From positions 348,037 through 412,036 of the forward strand of contig NZ_JASZYT010000008.1 of assembly GCF_030316765.1 (NCBI RefSeq): a DNA stretch of 64,000 nucleotides, read 5' to 3'. Positions 53,702 through 62,599 of this stretch are shown here, piece after piece. Source of the DNA: Variovorax saccharolyticus (GTDB lineage: Bacteria; Pseudomonadota; Gammaproteobacteria; Burkholderiales; Burkholderiaceae_C). Positions within the stretch are counted from its first letter, which is position 1. Every line of letters starts with the position of its first letter. Below the pieces are notes generated by a model. The model was given only the letters and a program-made list of their open reading frames with translations, was not told where the DNA came from and ran no database searches. A program made the position numbers and the translations under genes.

Positions 53702-53929
53702 ATGCATTTCCACAAAGAGCTCGATACCCGCGGCCTCAACTGCCCCCTGCCCATCCTCAAGGCCAAGAAGTCCCTCAACGAGATGCACAGCGGCGAACTG
53801 CTGAAGGTGGTGTCGACCGATGCGGGATCGGTGCGCGATTTCCAGGCCTTCGCTCGCCAGACCGGCAACGATCTCGTCGACCAGCAGACGGTCGGCAGCG
53901 ATTTCATCCACGTGCTGCGGCGACGCTGA
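53702..53929 (+). CDS. TusA/SirA-family sulfur carrier protein
   Basis: A 75-residue protein of the TusA family. The persulfide Cys14 sits in the signature RGLNCPLPILKAKK, and the two-layer fold continues with ELLKVVSTDAGSVRDFQAFARQTGN. Family members transfer sulfur for tRNA thiolation or other sulfur chemistry. Being near cysM suggests a role in sulfur metabolism here. An AAGGAA Shine-Dalgarno precedes the ATG at 53702. Confidence 0.92.
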   Translation: MHFHKELDTRGLNCPLPILKAKKSLNEMHSGELLKVVSTDAGSVRDFQAFARQTGNDLVDQQTVGSDFIHVLRRR

Positions 53930-53945
53930 ACCACGCCGGGTCGCC

Positions 53946-55055
53946 ATGAAGCGAAGCATCCGCCTGGCTGTCGGGGCCTGCGCGCTCGCGCTGGTGGCGC
54001 TTGTCTTCGTCTTGATTCGCTGGAACGATCCCATGGCTTCGAGCATTGGCGACAGCGCTGCACGTCCCGGCGCGATTTCGATGGCGGTGCTGGGCGATTC
54101 GACCAGCCATTCCTATCAGGATCGCCTCAGCTTTCCGGATGGCTCGCCCGAGCGCGGCGGGCTCTATCGGCCACGCACCTTTCAATGGCCCGAGGTGCTG
54201 ACCCGCCTGCGTGGCCAGGAGATCGACCTGGGGACCTGGGGCCGCTGGGGGCGCTCCGCGCTGGTGGCGCAGGCGCTCCAGTGGATCGGGTTCGATGGCG
54301 GCCGGGCACCGGCGAAAGAAGATTATTTTTTCAACTTCGCCAACACCGGCGCCACCTGCTACGACCTGCTGGAAGGGCGCCGGCATCAGGTGAAGCCCCT
54401 GGTGGCGGCGATGAACCAGGATCCGGAGCGCTGGAGCCGCGGGGTGGTGGTGATCCGCATCGGCTTGAACAACTGGAGCGGCCTGACCGATCTGCAGGCG
54501 CAGGATCCGGCCGCGGCCGAACTGAAGACCGTCACGGCCTATTGCACCGAGCAGATCGGTCGTGCCATCGCGCTGATTCACGCATCCCATCCGAAGACCC
54601 GCATCCTGCTGGTCGGGATCGCCAACACGGCGGACGACCCCGACAAGCTCCACCAATGGCAGACGGCCGCAGCCACCGTCAACATCAGGTCGGCCCTCGA
54701 TGCCTTCAACGGCGCCATCCGTGATCTGACCAAGGGCGATCCCCGGCTGGCCTTCTTCGATGACCTCGCATTCTTCTACGAACGATGGGGCGCGCGCGAT
54801 GCGCTCGGCAAGCCCGCCTACGGCACGGTCGCGATCGGGCCGGACCTGCGCATCACCAACACCGCCGGCGACGAACCGCACAACATCTCATTGGCCGACG
54901 GCCATGCGGGCGTGGCCTTCAATGCCTTGTGGGTGCAATCGCTGGTCGCCCGGCTCGACGAGGCTTTCGGCCTGAAGCTGACGCCGGTCAGCGACGCCGA
55001 GCTTCAGCGCTTCCTGACGCCGTTGTTGCCGACGCCTAGAGAGCCAGGCTCCTGA
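53946..55055 (+). CDS. Membrane-anchored SGNH/GDSL-type hydrolase
   Basis: A 369-residue protein. An uncleaved signal anchor (ACALALVALVFVLIRW) precedes an SGNH-like domain. Block I is AVLGDSTSH (Ser52), block III is RIGLNNWSG, and the block V region is SLADGHAG, with Asp and His three apart as expected. It probably acts on acyl groups of periplasmic glycans or lipids; the true substrate is unknown. The 3' end overlaps the convergent galU gene by 20 bp. The start ATG 53946 was chosen at the anchor; the frame is open further upstream through the TusA-like gene. Confidence 0.78.
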   Translation: MKRSIRLAVGACALALVALVFVLIRWNDPMASSIGDSAARPGAISMAVLGDSTSHSYQDRLSFPDGSPERGGLYRPRTFQWPEVLTRLRGQEIDLGTWGRWGRSALVAQALQWIGFDGGRAPAKEDYFFNFANTGATCYDLLEGRRHQVKPLVAAMNQDPERWSRGVVVIRIGLNNWSGLTDLQAQDPAAAELKTVTAYCTEQIGRAIALIHASHPKTRILLVGIANTADDPDKLHQWQTAAATVNIRSALDAFNGAIRDLTKGDPRLAFFDDLAFFYERWGARDALGKPAYGTVAIGPDLRITNTAGDEPHNISLADGHAGVAFNALWVQSLVARLDEAFGLKLTPVSDAELQRFLTPLLPTPREPGS

Positions 55056-55926
55056 GGTACTCGCGGAACGATGCGCCCACTTCGGCGTGGGCCAGGGCCA
55101 GTTCGACCGTGGCCTGCAGGAAGCCTTCCTTGCTGCCGCAGTCGTAGCGCGTGCCTTCGTAGGAATAGGCGTGCACCGATTCCTTCTTCATGAGCGCGGC
55201 GATGCCGTCGGTCAGCTGGATTTCGCCACCGGCGCCCTTGGGCTGGTTGCGGATCTCGGCGAACACGCCCGGCGTGAGGATGTAGCGGCCGGCCACGCCC
55301 AGGCGCGAAGGCGCATCCTCGGGCTTCGGCTTCTCGACCATGCGGTTGACCTTGACCAGCCCGTTCTCGACCGTGTCGCCGGCCACGATGCCGTAGCGCT
55401 TGACGTGCGCCAGGGGCACTTCCTGCACCGCCAGCAGCGAGCCGCCGAGGCGATCGAAGACCCGCGTCATCTGGGCCAGCACCGGCTCGCCCTTGTCCGG
55501 GCCGACCATCAGGTCATCGGCCAGCAGCACGGCGAAGGGCTCGTCGCCCACCAGGTGCTCGGCGCACAGCACGGCATGGCCCAGGCCCAGCATGCGCGGC
55601 TGGCGCACGTAGGAGCAGGTCATGTCGTCGGGCATCACCGAGCGGGCGATGTTGAGCAGTTCGGTCTTGCCGCTGGCCTCGAGCTGCGACTCGAGTTCGT
55701 AGGCGGTGTCGTAGTGGTCCTCGATCGCGCGCTTGTTGCGGCCGGTGACGAAGATCATGTCGCGGATGCCGGCGGCATAGGCTTCCTCGACCGCGTACTG
55801 GATCAGGGGCTTGTCCACCACCGGCAGCATTTCCTTGGGCTGTGCCTTGGTTGCCGGCAGGAATCGGGTGCCAAAGCCTGCTACGGGAAACACGGCCTTG
55901 CGAATGCGCGTCGAAGTTTGGGACAT
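55036..55926 (-). CDS. galU: UTP-glucose-1-phosphate uridylyltransferase
   Basis: A 296-residue nucleotidyltransferase that makes UDP-glucose. The N-terminal signature is AVFPVAGFGTRFLPATKAQPKEMLP with the catalytic Lys set, followed by KPLIQYAVEEAYAAGI and LLADDLMVG. UDP-glucose feeds lipopolysaccharide, trehalose and exopolysaccharide synthesis. It lies 94 bp downstream of valS on the same strand. Its last 20 bases overlap the convergent SGNH hydrolase gene. Confidence 0.96.
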   Translation of the reverse strand: MSQTSTRIRKAVFPVAGFGTRFLPATKAQPKEMLPVVDKPLIQYAVEEAYAAGIRDMIFVTGRNKRAIEDHYDTAYELESQLEASGKTELLNIARSVMPDDMTCSYVRQPRMLGLGHAVLCAEHLVGDEPFAVLLADDLMVGPDKGEPVLAQMTRVFDRLGGSLLAVQEVPLAHVKRYGIVAGDTVENGLVKVNRMVEKPKPEDAPSRLGVAGRYILTPGVFAEIRNQPKGAGGEIQLTDGIAALMKKESVHAYSYEGTRYDCGSKEGFLQATVELALAHAEVGASFREYLRSLAL

Positions 55927-56020
55927 GGGCTTTCGTCGATCTGAAGGATGAAAGGGAGGGAGGGGAAGGCACCCGGAGGCACCAACCCCAATACTAAAGG
56001 CCTCGGCCGCAGCCAGTCTG

Positions 56021-58891
56021 TCAGCCTAGGCGGACAAGCTGGTCGCGCAGCCGTTCGAGCGTGGCACTGAAGTCCGTCAGCCGCTTGCGCTCCTGGTCGA
56101 TCACCGCGGGAGGCGCCTTGGCGACGAAGGCTTCGTTGCCGAGTTTGGCATTGACCTTGGCGATCTCGCCCTCGATTCGCGCAAGCTCCTTGCCGATGCG
56201 GACCTTTTCCGCGGCCTTGTCGATTTCCATGTGCAGGCAGATGCGCACGTCGCCGACCACCGCCACCGGCGCCGCCTCGGCGGCGGCCGACCAGGCCGCG
56301 GCGTCGTCGAACACCTTGACTTCCTTGAGCTTGGCCAGCGCCTGCAGCACCGGTGCCGCGTCGCGCAGGAAGGCGCTGCTCGCGGCGTCGTCGGCCACGG
56401 CGTAGAGCGGCATCCGGGTGGCGGGCGAGACGTTCATCTCGCCGCGCAGCGTGCGGCAGGCATCCACCAGCGACTTGAGCCGGGCCACGTGGGCCTCGGC
56501 GGCTTCGTCGATCTTCTCGGGCTGGCTCTTCGGGTAGGCGGCGATCATCACCGACTCGCCCTCGCGGCCGGCCACTGGCGCGACCTTCTGCCAGAGCGCT
56601 TCGGTGATGAACGGGATCACCGGGTGCGCCAGCCGCAGCAGGGCCTCGAGCGTGCGGATCAGGGTGCGTCGCGTGGCGCGCTGCTGCGCCGCGTCGCCCT
56701 GCTGGATCTGCACCTTGGCGATCTCCAGGTACCAGTCGCAGAACTCGTCCCAGGCGAACTGGTAGATCGCATTGGCCACGTTGTCGAGCCGGTACTCCTC
56801 GAAGCCCTTGGCCACCTCGGCCTCGACGCGCTGCAGCTTGGAGCTGATCCAGCGGTCGGCCTGGCTGAACTTGAGGTAGCCGTGGGCCGGCCCGCCGACC
56901 GCGCATTCTTCCTTGGTGTGCTCGCGCAGCCCGCAGTCCTGGCCTTCGCAGTTCATCAGCACGAAGCGGGTCGCGTTCCAGAGCTTGTTGCAGAAATTGC
57001 GATAGCCCTCGCAGCGCTTGGCGTCGAAGTTGATGCTGCGGCCCAGGGAGGCCAGCGAGGCGAAGGTGAAGCGCAGCGCGTCGGCGCCGAAGGCCGGAAT
57101 GCCGTCCGGGAATTCTTTCTGCGTGTTCTTGCGCACCGCGGGCGCGGTCTCGGGCTTGCGCAGGCCCTGGGTGCGCTTGTCGAGCAGCTCGGGCAGCGCG
57201 ATGCCGTCGATCAGGTCGACCGGATCGAGCACGTTGCCTTCGGACTTGCTCATCTTCTTGCCGTGCGAGTCGCGCACCAGGCCGTGGATGTAGACGTGCT
57301 TGAAAGGCACCTTGCCCGTGAAGTGCTTGGTCATCATGATCATCCGGGCGACCCAGAAGAAGATGATGTCGTAGCCCGTGACCAGCACGGTCGAGGGCAG
57401 GTAGAGGTCGAGTTCCGGCGTCTTCTCGGGCCAGCCCAGCGACGAGAACGGAATCAGCGCCGACGAATACCAGGTGTCGAGCACGTCCTCGTCGCGCGTG
57501 AGCGTCTTGCCGGGTGCCTGGGCCTGCGCCTCTTCTTCGCTGCGCGCCACGTAGACCTTGCCCTCGGCGTCGTACCAGGCAGGGATCTGATGGCCCCACC
57601 AGAGCTGGCGCGAGATGGTCCAGTCCTGGATGTTCTCCATCCAGTGGTTGTAGGTGTTGACCCAGTTCTCGGGCACGAAGCTGACTTCGCCCGAACTCAC
57701 GGCTTCGATCGCCTTCTGCGCGATCGACTGGCCGCTGGCGTCGGGCTTGGTCATGGCGACGAACCACTGGTCGGTCAGCATCGGCTCGACCACCGCGCCG
57801 GTGCGGGCGCAGCGCGGCACCATGAGCTTGTGCTTCTTGGTCTCGACCAGCAGGTCCAGCGCCTCGAGATCGGCCACCACCGCCTTGCGCGCCACGAAGC
57901 GGTCGAGCCCGCGGTACTTCTCGGGCGCGTTGTCGTTGATGGTGGCGTCCAGGGTCAGGACGCAGAGGTTCTCGAGCTGGTGGCGCTGGCCCACCGCGTA
58001 GTCGTTGGGGTCGTGCGCCGGCGTGACCTTGACGACTCCGGTGCCGAATTCGCGGTCGACGTAGTCGTCGGCGATCACCGGGATCAGCCGGTCGGTCAGC
58101 GGCAGCCTGACGCGCTGGCCGATCAGGTGCTTGTAGCGCTCGTCCTCCGGGTGGACCATGACGGCGGTGTCGCCGAGCATGGTCTCGGGCCGGGTGGTGG
58201 CGACCGTGAGCGTGCCCGAGCCGTCTTCGAGCGGATAGGCGATGTGCCACAGGAAGCCGTCTTCTTCCTCGCTTTCGACCTCGAGGTCGCTGACCGCGGT
58301 CTTCAGCACCGGGTCCCAGTTGACCAGGCGCTTGCCGCGGTAGATCAGGCCTTCTTCATAGAGCTGCACGAAGGTCTGGGTGACCACCTTCGACAGGTCT
58401 TCGTCCATCGTGAAGTACTCGCGGCTCCAGTCCACCGTGTCGCCCATGCGGCGCATCTGGTTGGTGATGGTGTTGCCGGACTGCTGCTTCCATTCCCAGA
58501 CCCGGGCGACGAAGTTCTTGCGGCCGAGGTCGTGGCGGCTGAGCTTCTGCTCCTGCAGCTGGCGCTCGACCACGATCTGTGTGGCGATGCCCGCGTGGTC
58601 GGTGCCCGGCACCCAGAGCGTGTTGGCCCCGGCCATGCGGTGGTAGCGCGCCAGGCTGTCCATGATGGTCTGGTTGAAGGCGTGGCCCATGTGCAGCGTG
58701 CCGGTCACGTTCGGCGGCGGCAGCTGGATCGCGAACGAGGGCGCGCCTTCCTTGGGCGCCTGCGTGCCGCGGTAGCCGGCGGCGGCATAGCCGCGCCGCT
58801 CCCATTCGGGACCCCAGTGCGCCTCGATGGCAACGGGTTCGAAGGATTTGGAAAGGCTATCGAGGCCGGGTTGGGGCAGGGTGTCGCTCAT
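56021..58891 (-). CDS. valS: Valyl-tRNA synthetase
   Basis: A 956-residue class I synthetase that charges tRNA-Val. HIGH is HMGH (PPPNVTGTLHMGHAFNQ), KMSKS is exact (GKKMSKSEGN), and an editing CP1 domain and a C-terminal coiled-coil arm (AAEKVRIGKELARIEGEIAK) are present, as in all ValRS. I chose the ATG at 58891 (MSDTLPQPG); eight in-frame codons upstream show no conservation. Confidence 0.97.
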   Translation of the reverse strand: MSDTLPQPGLDSLSKSFEPVAIEAHWGPEWERRGYAAAGYRGTQAPKEGAPSFAIQLPPPNVTGTLHMGHAFNQTIMDSLARYHRMAGANTLWVPGTDHAGIATQIVVERQLQEQKLSRHDLGRKNFVARVWEWKQQSGNTITNQMRRMGDTVDWSREYFTMDEDLSKVVTQTFVQLYEEGLIYRGKRLVNWDPVLKTAVSDLEVESEEEDGFLWHIAYPLEDGSGTLTVATTRPETMLGDTAVMVHPEDERYKHLIGQRVRLPLTDRLIPVIADDYVDREFGTGVVKVTPAHDPNDYAVGQRHQLENLCVLTLDATINDNAPEKYRGLDRFVARKAVVADLEALDLLVETKKHKLMVPRCARTGAVVEPMLTDQWFVAMTKPDASGQSIAQKAIEAVSSGEVSFVPENWVNTYNHWMENIQDWTISRQLWWGHQIPAWYDAEGKVYVARSEEEAQAQAPGKTLTRDEDVLDTWYSSALIPFSSLGWPEKTPELDLYLPSTVLVTGYDIIFFWVARMIMMTKHFTGKVPFKHVYIHGLVRDSHGKKMSKSEGNVLDPVDLIDGIALPELLDKRTQGLRKPETAPAVRKNTQKEFPDGIPAFGADALRFTFASLASLGRSINFDAKRCEGYRNFCNKLWNATRFVLMNCEGQDCGLREHTKEECAVGGPAHGYLKFSQADRWISSKLQRVEAEVAKGFEEYRLDNVANAIYQFAWDEFCDWYLEIAKVQIQQGDAAQQRATRRTLIRTLEALLRLAHPVIPFITEALWQKVAPVAGREGESVMIAAYPKSQPEKIDEAAEAHVARLKSLVDACRTLRGEMNVSPATRMPLYAVADDAASSAFLRDAAPVLQALAKLKEVKVFDDAAAWSAAAEAAPVAVVGDVRICLHMEIDKAAEKVRIGKELARIEGEIAKVNAKLGNEAFVAKAPPAVIDQERKRLTDFSATLERLRDQLVRLG

Positions 58892-58898
58892 GGCGTTG

Positions 58899-58929
58899 CA
58901 AAAGACGAACGGCATCCCGCAGGATGCCG
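58899..58929 (-). terminator. Terminator after the MBL-fold gene
   Basis: CGGCATCC and GGATGCCG form an 8-bp stem with a 4-base loop. On the minus strand it is followed by TTCGTCTTTT. It lies 52 bp after the stop of the metallo-beta-lactamase-fold gene and just ahead of valS. Confidence 0.7.
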
Positions 58930-58980
58930 CTTGTGGGGGTGAAGGTCAGGGGATTTTATTCGACTGCGCGGGCGCCGTGC

Positions 58981-59958
58981 TCACTGCGGCGCCGCGTAGT
59001 TCACCGGCAGCCAGACGTAGCCCGAGCCCTGGGCCCGAAGGCGGCCGATGCCCGGGAAGGACAGGTGCGCGGCCGCCACCAGGTAGCCCTGCCGGGCTGC
59101 CTCGGCGTAGGCCTTGCGTCGCTGCGCTGCGGCCGCCTTGGAATCGGTGTCGAACTGGATCGTGACCGAAGGGTTTTCGAACTGGACCGCGGCCACGTGC
59201 ATCAGGTCACCCCAGAAGACGATCTTCTGGCCCTTGCTCTCGGCGACGAAAAGGCTGTGGCCCGCCGTATGGCCGCGGGCGGCCTGGGCCCGGATGCCGG
59301 GCAGGAGTTCGGTGTCGCCGTCGAAGGGCTTGAACTTGCCGGCGGCGATGTACGGATTCAGCGACGCCATCGCACCCTGGAAGAAGCCCTTGGCATCGGC
59401 CGGCGCCTTGTCCATGTTGGCCTGGCTGAGCCAGAAGTCGGCGTCGTGCTGGTCGGCGCGCACCGTCGCGTTGGGAAAGGCCGGCTTGTCGCCCGCCATC
59501 AGGCCGCCGACGTGGTCCGGGTGCAGGTGGGTGATATAGACCTCGTCGACCTGTTCGGGCTGGTAGCCGGCCGCTTTCAGGTTGGTCACCAGCTTGCCCA
59601 GGGTCGGCCCGAAAAGGCCCGCGGCACCGGTGTCCACCAGCACCAGCTTGCTGCCGGTGTTGATCAGGTAGCCGTTCACCGACGTTTCCAGCGGGCTCTG
59701 CAGGTAGTTGCGGGCCAGGATCTTCTTCACCTGGGCCGGAGTGGTGCGGGTCAGCAGCTGGTCGACCGGCAGCGCGACCGTGCCGTCCGACAGCGCCGTG
59801 ACCTGGAAGTCGCCGACCATCACGCGGTAGACGCCCGGTGCCTGTTCCTTGGCGAGCGGCGCTGCGGCCCGGGCCGTGGCCGGGCTCCAGGAGGCGGCGA
59901 CGGCACAGGCCGCGGCCAGCGCGAATGCACCGGATCGGAAGAGGGAAGCAGCCTTCAT
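58981..59958 (-). CDS. Secreted MBL-fold metallo-hydrolase
   Basis: A 325-residue protein with a signal peptide (SLFRSGAFALAAACAVAASWSPATARAAA). The metal motif HLHPDH (residues 144-149) is complete, the second His group is in ARGHTAGHS, and Asp in FWGDLMH completes the site. Length and the GVYRVMVGDFQVTALSDG start match a large periplasmic group related to quorum-quenching lactonases and parathion-hydrolase-like MBL proteins. The substrate is unknown. Divergent from yaaA. Confidence 0.9.
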   Translation of the reverse strand: MKAASLFRSGAFALAAACAVAASWSPATARAAAPLAKEQAPGVYRVMVGDFQVTALSDGTVALPVDQLLTRTTPAQVKKILARNYLQSPLETSVNGYLINTGSKLVLVDTGAAGLFGPTLGKLVTNLKAAGYQPEQVDEVYITHLHPDHVGGLMAGDKPAFPNATVRADQHDADFWLSQANMDKAPADAKGFFQGAMASLNPYIAAGKFKPFDGDTELLPGIRAQAARGHTAGHSLFVAESKGQKIVFWGDLMHVAAVQFENPSVTIQFDTDSKAAAAQRRKAYAEAARQGYLVAAAHLSFPGIGRLRAQGSGYVWLPVNYAAPQ

Positions 59959-60046
59959 CGCAGGTCTCCAGACGAATGGGGTTGGGAATGCAGGCGCACT
60001 CTATACCGGGTCGCGGCCTTTGGCGCGGGCGGTCGATAATTCGGCG

Positions 60047-60856
60047 ATGCTGTTTCTGCTTTCCCCTGCCAAATCGCTCGACTACGACACGCCGGTGCCC
60101 GACACCGTGCCCGCCACCCAAGCTCGTTTCGAAGGCCCGAAGAGTCCCGCGGCCGAGCTCATCCGGATCCTGCGCGAGAAGTCGCCGCAGCAGATCGCCG
60201 AGCTGATGCACCTGTCGGACAAGCTGTCGGCGCTCAACGTGGCGCGCTATGCCGCCTGGGCATCGAAGGGCAGCGAGAAGAATGCGAAGCAGGCTGCGCT
60301 GGCCTTCGATGGCGATGTCTACGGCGGGCTCGACGCCAAGTCCCTCGATGCCCGGCAGCTGGCCTGGGCGCAAGACCATGTCTGCATCCTGAGTGGGCTC
60401 TACGGCGTGCTGCGCCCGCTCGACCTGCTCCAGCCCTACCGGCTCGAGATGGGCACGCAGCTCGCGAACCGGCACGGCAAGGACCTCTATGCCTTCTGGG
60501 GGCCGCGCATCGCGGAGCATCTCAACGAGCGCCTGGCCGCCGACCGCACGCCGGTGGTCATCAACCTGGCCTCCCAGGAGTACTTCAAGTCGGTCGACCA
60601 GCGCGTGCTGAAGGCGCGCGTCGTCGAGTGCGTCTTCGAGGAATGGAAGGCCGGCAGCGGCGCCAAGGGCGATCCGGGACGCTACAAGATCGTCAGCTTC
60701 TTCGCCAAGCGCGCGCGCGGCCTGATGGCGCGCTGGGCCGTGTTGCACAAGGCGGCCACGCCGAAGGCGCTGGAAAAATTCGACCTCGAGGGCTATGCCT
60801 TCGACGCCCCGGCGTCGAAGCCGGATCGGATGGTGTTCCGACGGAGGACCGCATGA
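60047..60856 (+). CDS. yaaA: Peroxide stress protein YaaA
   Basis: A 269-residue DUF328 protein. It starts MLFLLSPAKSLDY and has the conserved DGDVYGGLDAKSL and LSGLYGVLRPLDLLQPYRLEMG core. In E. coli, YaaA lowers free iron during peroxide stress and is OxyR-controlled, and it has a DNA-binding fold. Its stop overlaps the start of an Fe(II)-dependent prolyl hydroxylase gene by 4 bp, an interesting iron-linked pairing. Confidence 0.95.
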   Translation: MLFLLSPAKSLDYDTPVPDTVPATQARFEGPKSPAAELIRILREKSPQQIAELMHLSDKLSALNVARYAAWASKGSEKNAKQAALAFDGDVYGGLDAKSLDARQLAWAQDHVCILSGLYGVLRPLDLLQPYRLEMGTQLANRHGKDLYAFWGPRIAEHLNERLAADRTPVVINLASQEYFKSVDQRVLKARVVECVFEEWKAGSGAKGDPGRYKIVSFFAKRARGLMARWAVLHKAATPKALEKFDLEGYAFDAPASKPDRMVFRRRTA

Positions 60857-61695
60857 CCGGCCAGGCCATCAGCCCCGAATTGCGCGAATGGGTCGCGGCC
60901 CAGCTGGCGGCCGGCCATTCGGTGCCGAGCCTGCGGGCGTCGATGCGTGCCGCCGGCTGGCACGACGACGCGGCCGATGCCGCCTTGCAGGGCATCGAGA
61001 TGCAGGGCGTCGGCACCCAGGTCGCGGCGCCCTCGCGCCCCGGTTTGCCGGGCCCCGACCTGTCGGAGTCCCCACTCTATATCGACGCCGGAGACCGTCG
61101 CGTGCAGGTGCTGCAGACGATGCGCCATCCGCGCGTCATCGTCTTCGGCGACCTGCTGTCGGCCCAGGAGTGCGAAAGCCTGATCGACGCCGCGCGCCAG
61201 CGCCTCGCGCGCTCTCTCACCGTCGAGACGCAGACCGGTGGCGAAGCGCTCAACGTCGATCGGACCAGTGACGGCATGTTCTTCGAGCGCGGCGAGAACG
61301 CCACCGTGGCCCGGCTCGAGCAGCGCATCGCGGCGCTGCTGCGATGGCCGCTGGAATTCGGCGAGGGCCTGCAGATCCTGCGCTATGCGCCGGGTGCCCA
61401 GTATCGCCCGCACTACGACTACTTCGATCCCGGCGAGCCCGGCACGCCGACCATCCTGCGCCGCGGCGGCCAGCGCGTGGCCACGCTGGTGATGTACCTG
61501 CAAGAGCCCGAGCAGGGCGGCGCCACCACCTTCCCCGATGTCGGTCTCGAGGTCGCTCCCAAGCGCGGCACCGGCGTCTTCTTCAGCTACGACCGGCCCG
61601 ATCCTTCGACCCGCACGCTGCACGGCGGTGCGCCGGTGCTGGCCGGCGAAAAGTGGGTCGCGACCAAGTGGCTGCGCGAGCGCGAGTTCACCTGA
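60853..61695 (+). CDS. 2OG-Fe(II) oxygenase, prolyl-4-hydroxylase type
   Basis: A 280-residue protein. Residues ~1-50 form a UBA-like helical segment (REWVAAQLAAGHSVPSLRAS), followed by a P4Hc dioxygenase domain. The iron ligands are His187 and Asp189 (PHYDYF) and His257 (TLHGG), and Lys267 is the 2-oxoglutarate anchor. Bacterial homologs hydroxylate prolines in proteins such as EF-Tu; the target here is unknown. Translationally coupled to yaaA, and followed 10 bp later by the alpha/beta hydrolase gene. Confidence 0.9.
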   Translation: MTGQAISPELREWVAAQLAAGHSVPSLRASMRAAGWHDDAADAALQGIEMQGVGTQVAAPSRPGLPGPDLSESPLYIDAGDRRVQVLQTMRHPRVIVFGDLLSAQECESLIDAARQRLARSLTVETQTGGEALNVDRTSDGMFFERGENATVARLEQRIAALLRWPLEFGEGLQILRYAPGAQYRPHYDYFDPGEPGTPTILRRGGQRVATLVMYLQEPEQGGATTFPDVGLEVAPKRGTGVFFSYDRPDPSTRTLHGGAPVLAGEKWVATKWLREREFT

Positions 61696-61705
61696 CCCGG
61701 CCCCC

Positions 61706-62599
61706 ATGAAAATCACATCCAACGGCATTCAGATCGAGGTCGAGGACAGCGGCGGGGAAGGGCGGCCGGTCGCGCTGCTGGTCATGGGGCTCGGCATGCA
61801 GCTGATCGGCTGGCCCGACGATTTCGTCCAGGCGCTGGTCGATGCCGGCTTCCGGGTCGTGCGCCACGACAACCGCGACATCGGCCTGAGCCAGGGCTTC
61901 GACCAGGCTGGCGCCGGCAACCTGATCTGGCAGAGCGTTCGCCAGCGCATCGGCCTGCCGGTGCGTTCTGCCTACAGCCTGCAGGACATGGCCAACGACT
62001 CGCTCGGCGTGCTCGATGCGCTGGGGATAGCGCGCGCCCACGTGGTCGGCGCATCGATGGGCGGCATGATCGCCCAGCGCCTCGCGGCCAGCGCGCCGCA
62101 GCGCACCGCCAGCCTGGTGAGCATCATGAGCTCGAGCGGCGCCCGCAGGCTGCCGGGGCCGCGTCCCGATGTCGCCGCAGCCCTGCTGCGGCGGCCGCCG
62201 AGCCGGACCGAGGCGGCGCTGGTGGCGCACAGCATGGGCATGGTCCGGCTGATCCAGAGCCCGGCCTATCCGCAGGACGACCAGGTGGTCGCCGACCGCA
62301 TCCGGCGCGCCATGCACCGGGCCTACCGGCCGGCCGGCGTGGTGCGGCAGATGCTCGCGATCGTCGCCGACCGCGACCGTGCCGAGATGCTCCCGCGCAT
62401 CGCCAGTCCGGCGCTGGTGCTGCACGGCGAGGCCGATGCGCTGGTGCCGATCGCCTGCGGGCGGGATTCGGCCGAGCGCATACCCGGTGCCCGCTTCGTC
62501 TCGATCCCGGGCATGGGTCACGACCTGCCGCCACCGGTGGTCGAACTTCTCATGCATCACATTCTTCCCTTTCTGGACAACGCCGAGAGCCGCTCATGA
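61706..62599 (+). CDS. Alpha/beta hydrolase
   Basis: A 297-residue cytoplasmic hydrolase. The nucleophile is Ser117 in VGASMGGMIAQ, an acidic residue lies in HGEADALVP and the catalytic His is in GMGHDLP. The conserved early LLVMGLGMQLIGWPDDFVQAL and RHDNRDIGLS segments mark a bacterial esterase group of unknown substrate. The stop overlaps the queF start by 4 bp (ATGA), so it is part of a four-gene coupled unit from yaaA. Confidence 0.88.
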   Translation: MKITSNGIQIEVEDSGGEGRPVALLVMGLGMQLIGWPDDFVQALVDAGFRVVRHDNRDIGLSQGFDQAGAGNLIWQSVRQRIGLPVRSAYSLQDMANDSLGVLDALGIARAHVVGASMGGMIAQRLAASAPQRTASLVSIMSSSGARRLPGPRPDVAAALLRRPPSRTEAALVAHSMGMVRLIQSPAYPQDDQVVADRIRRAMHRAYRPAGVVRQMLAIVADRDRAEMLPRIASPALVLHGEADALVPIACGRDSAERIPGARFVSIPGMGHDLPPPVVELLMHHILPFLDNAESRS

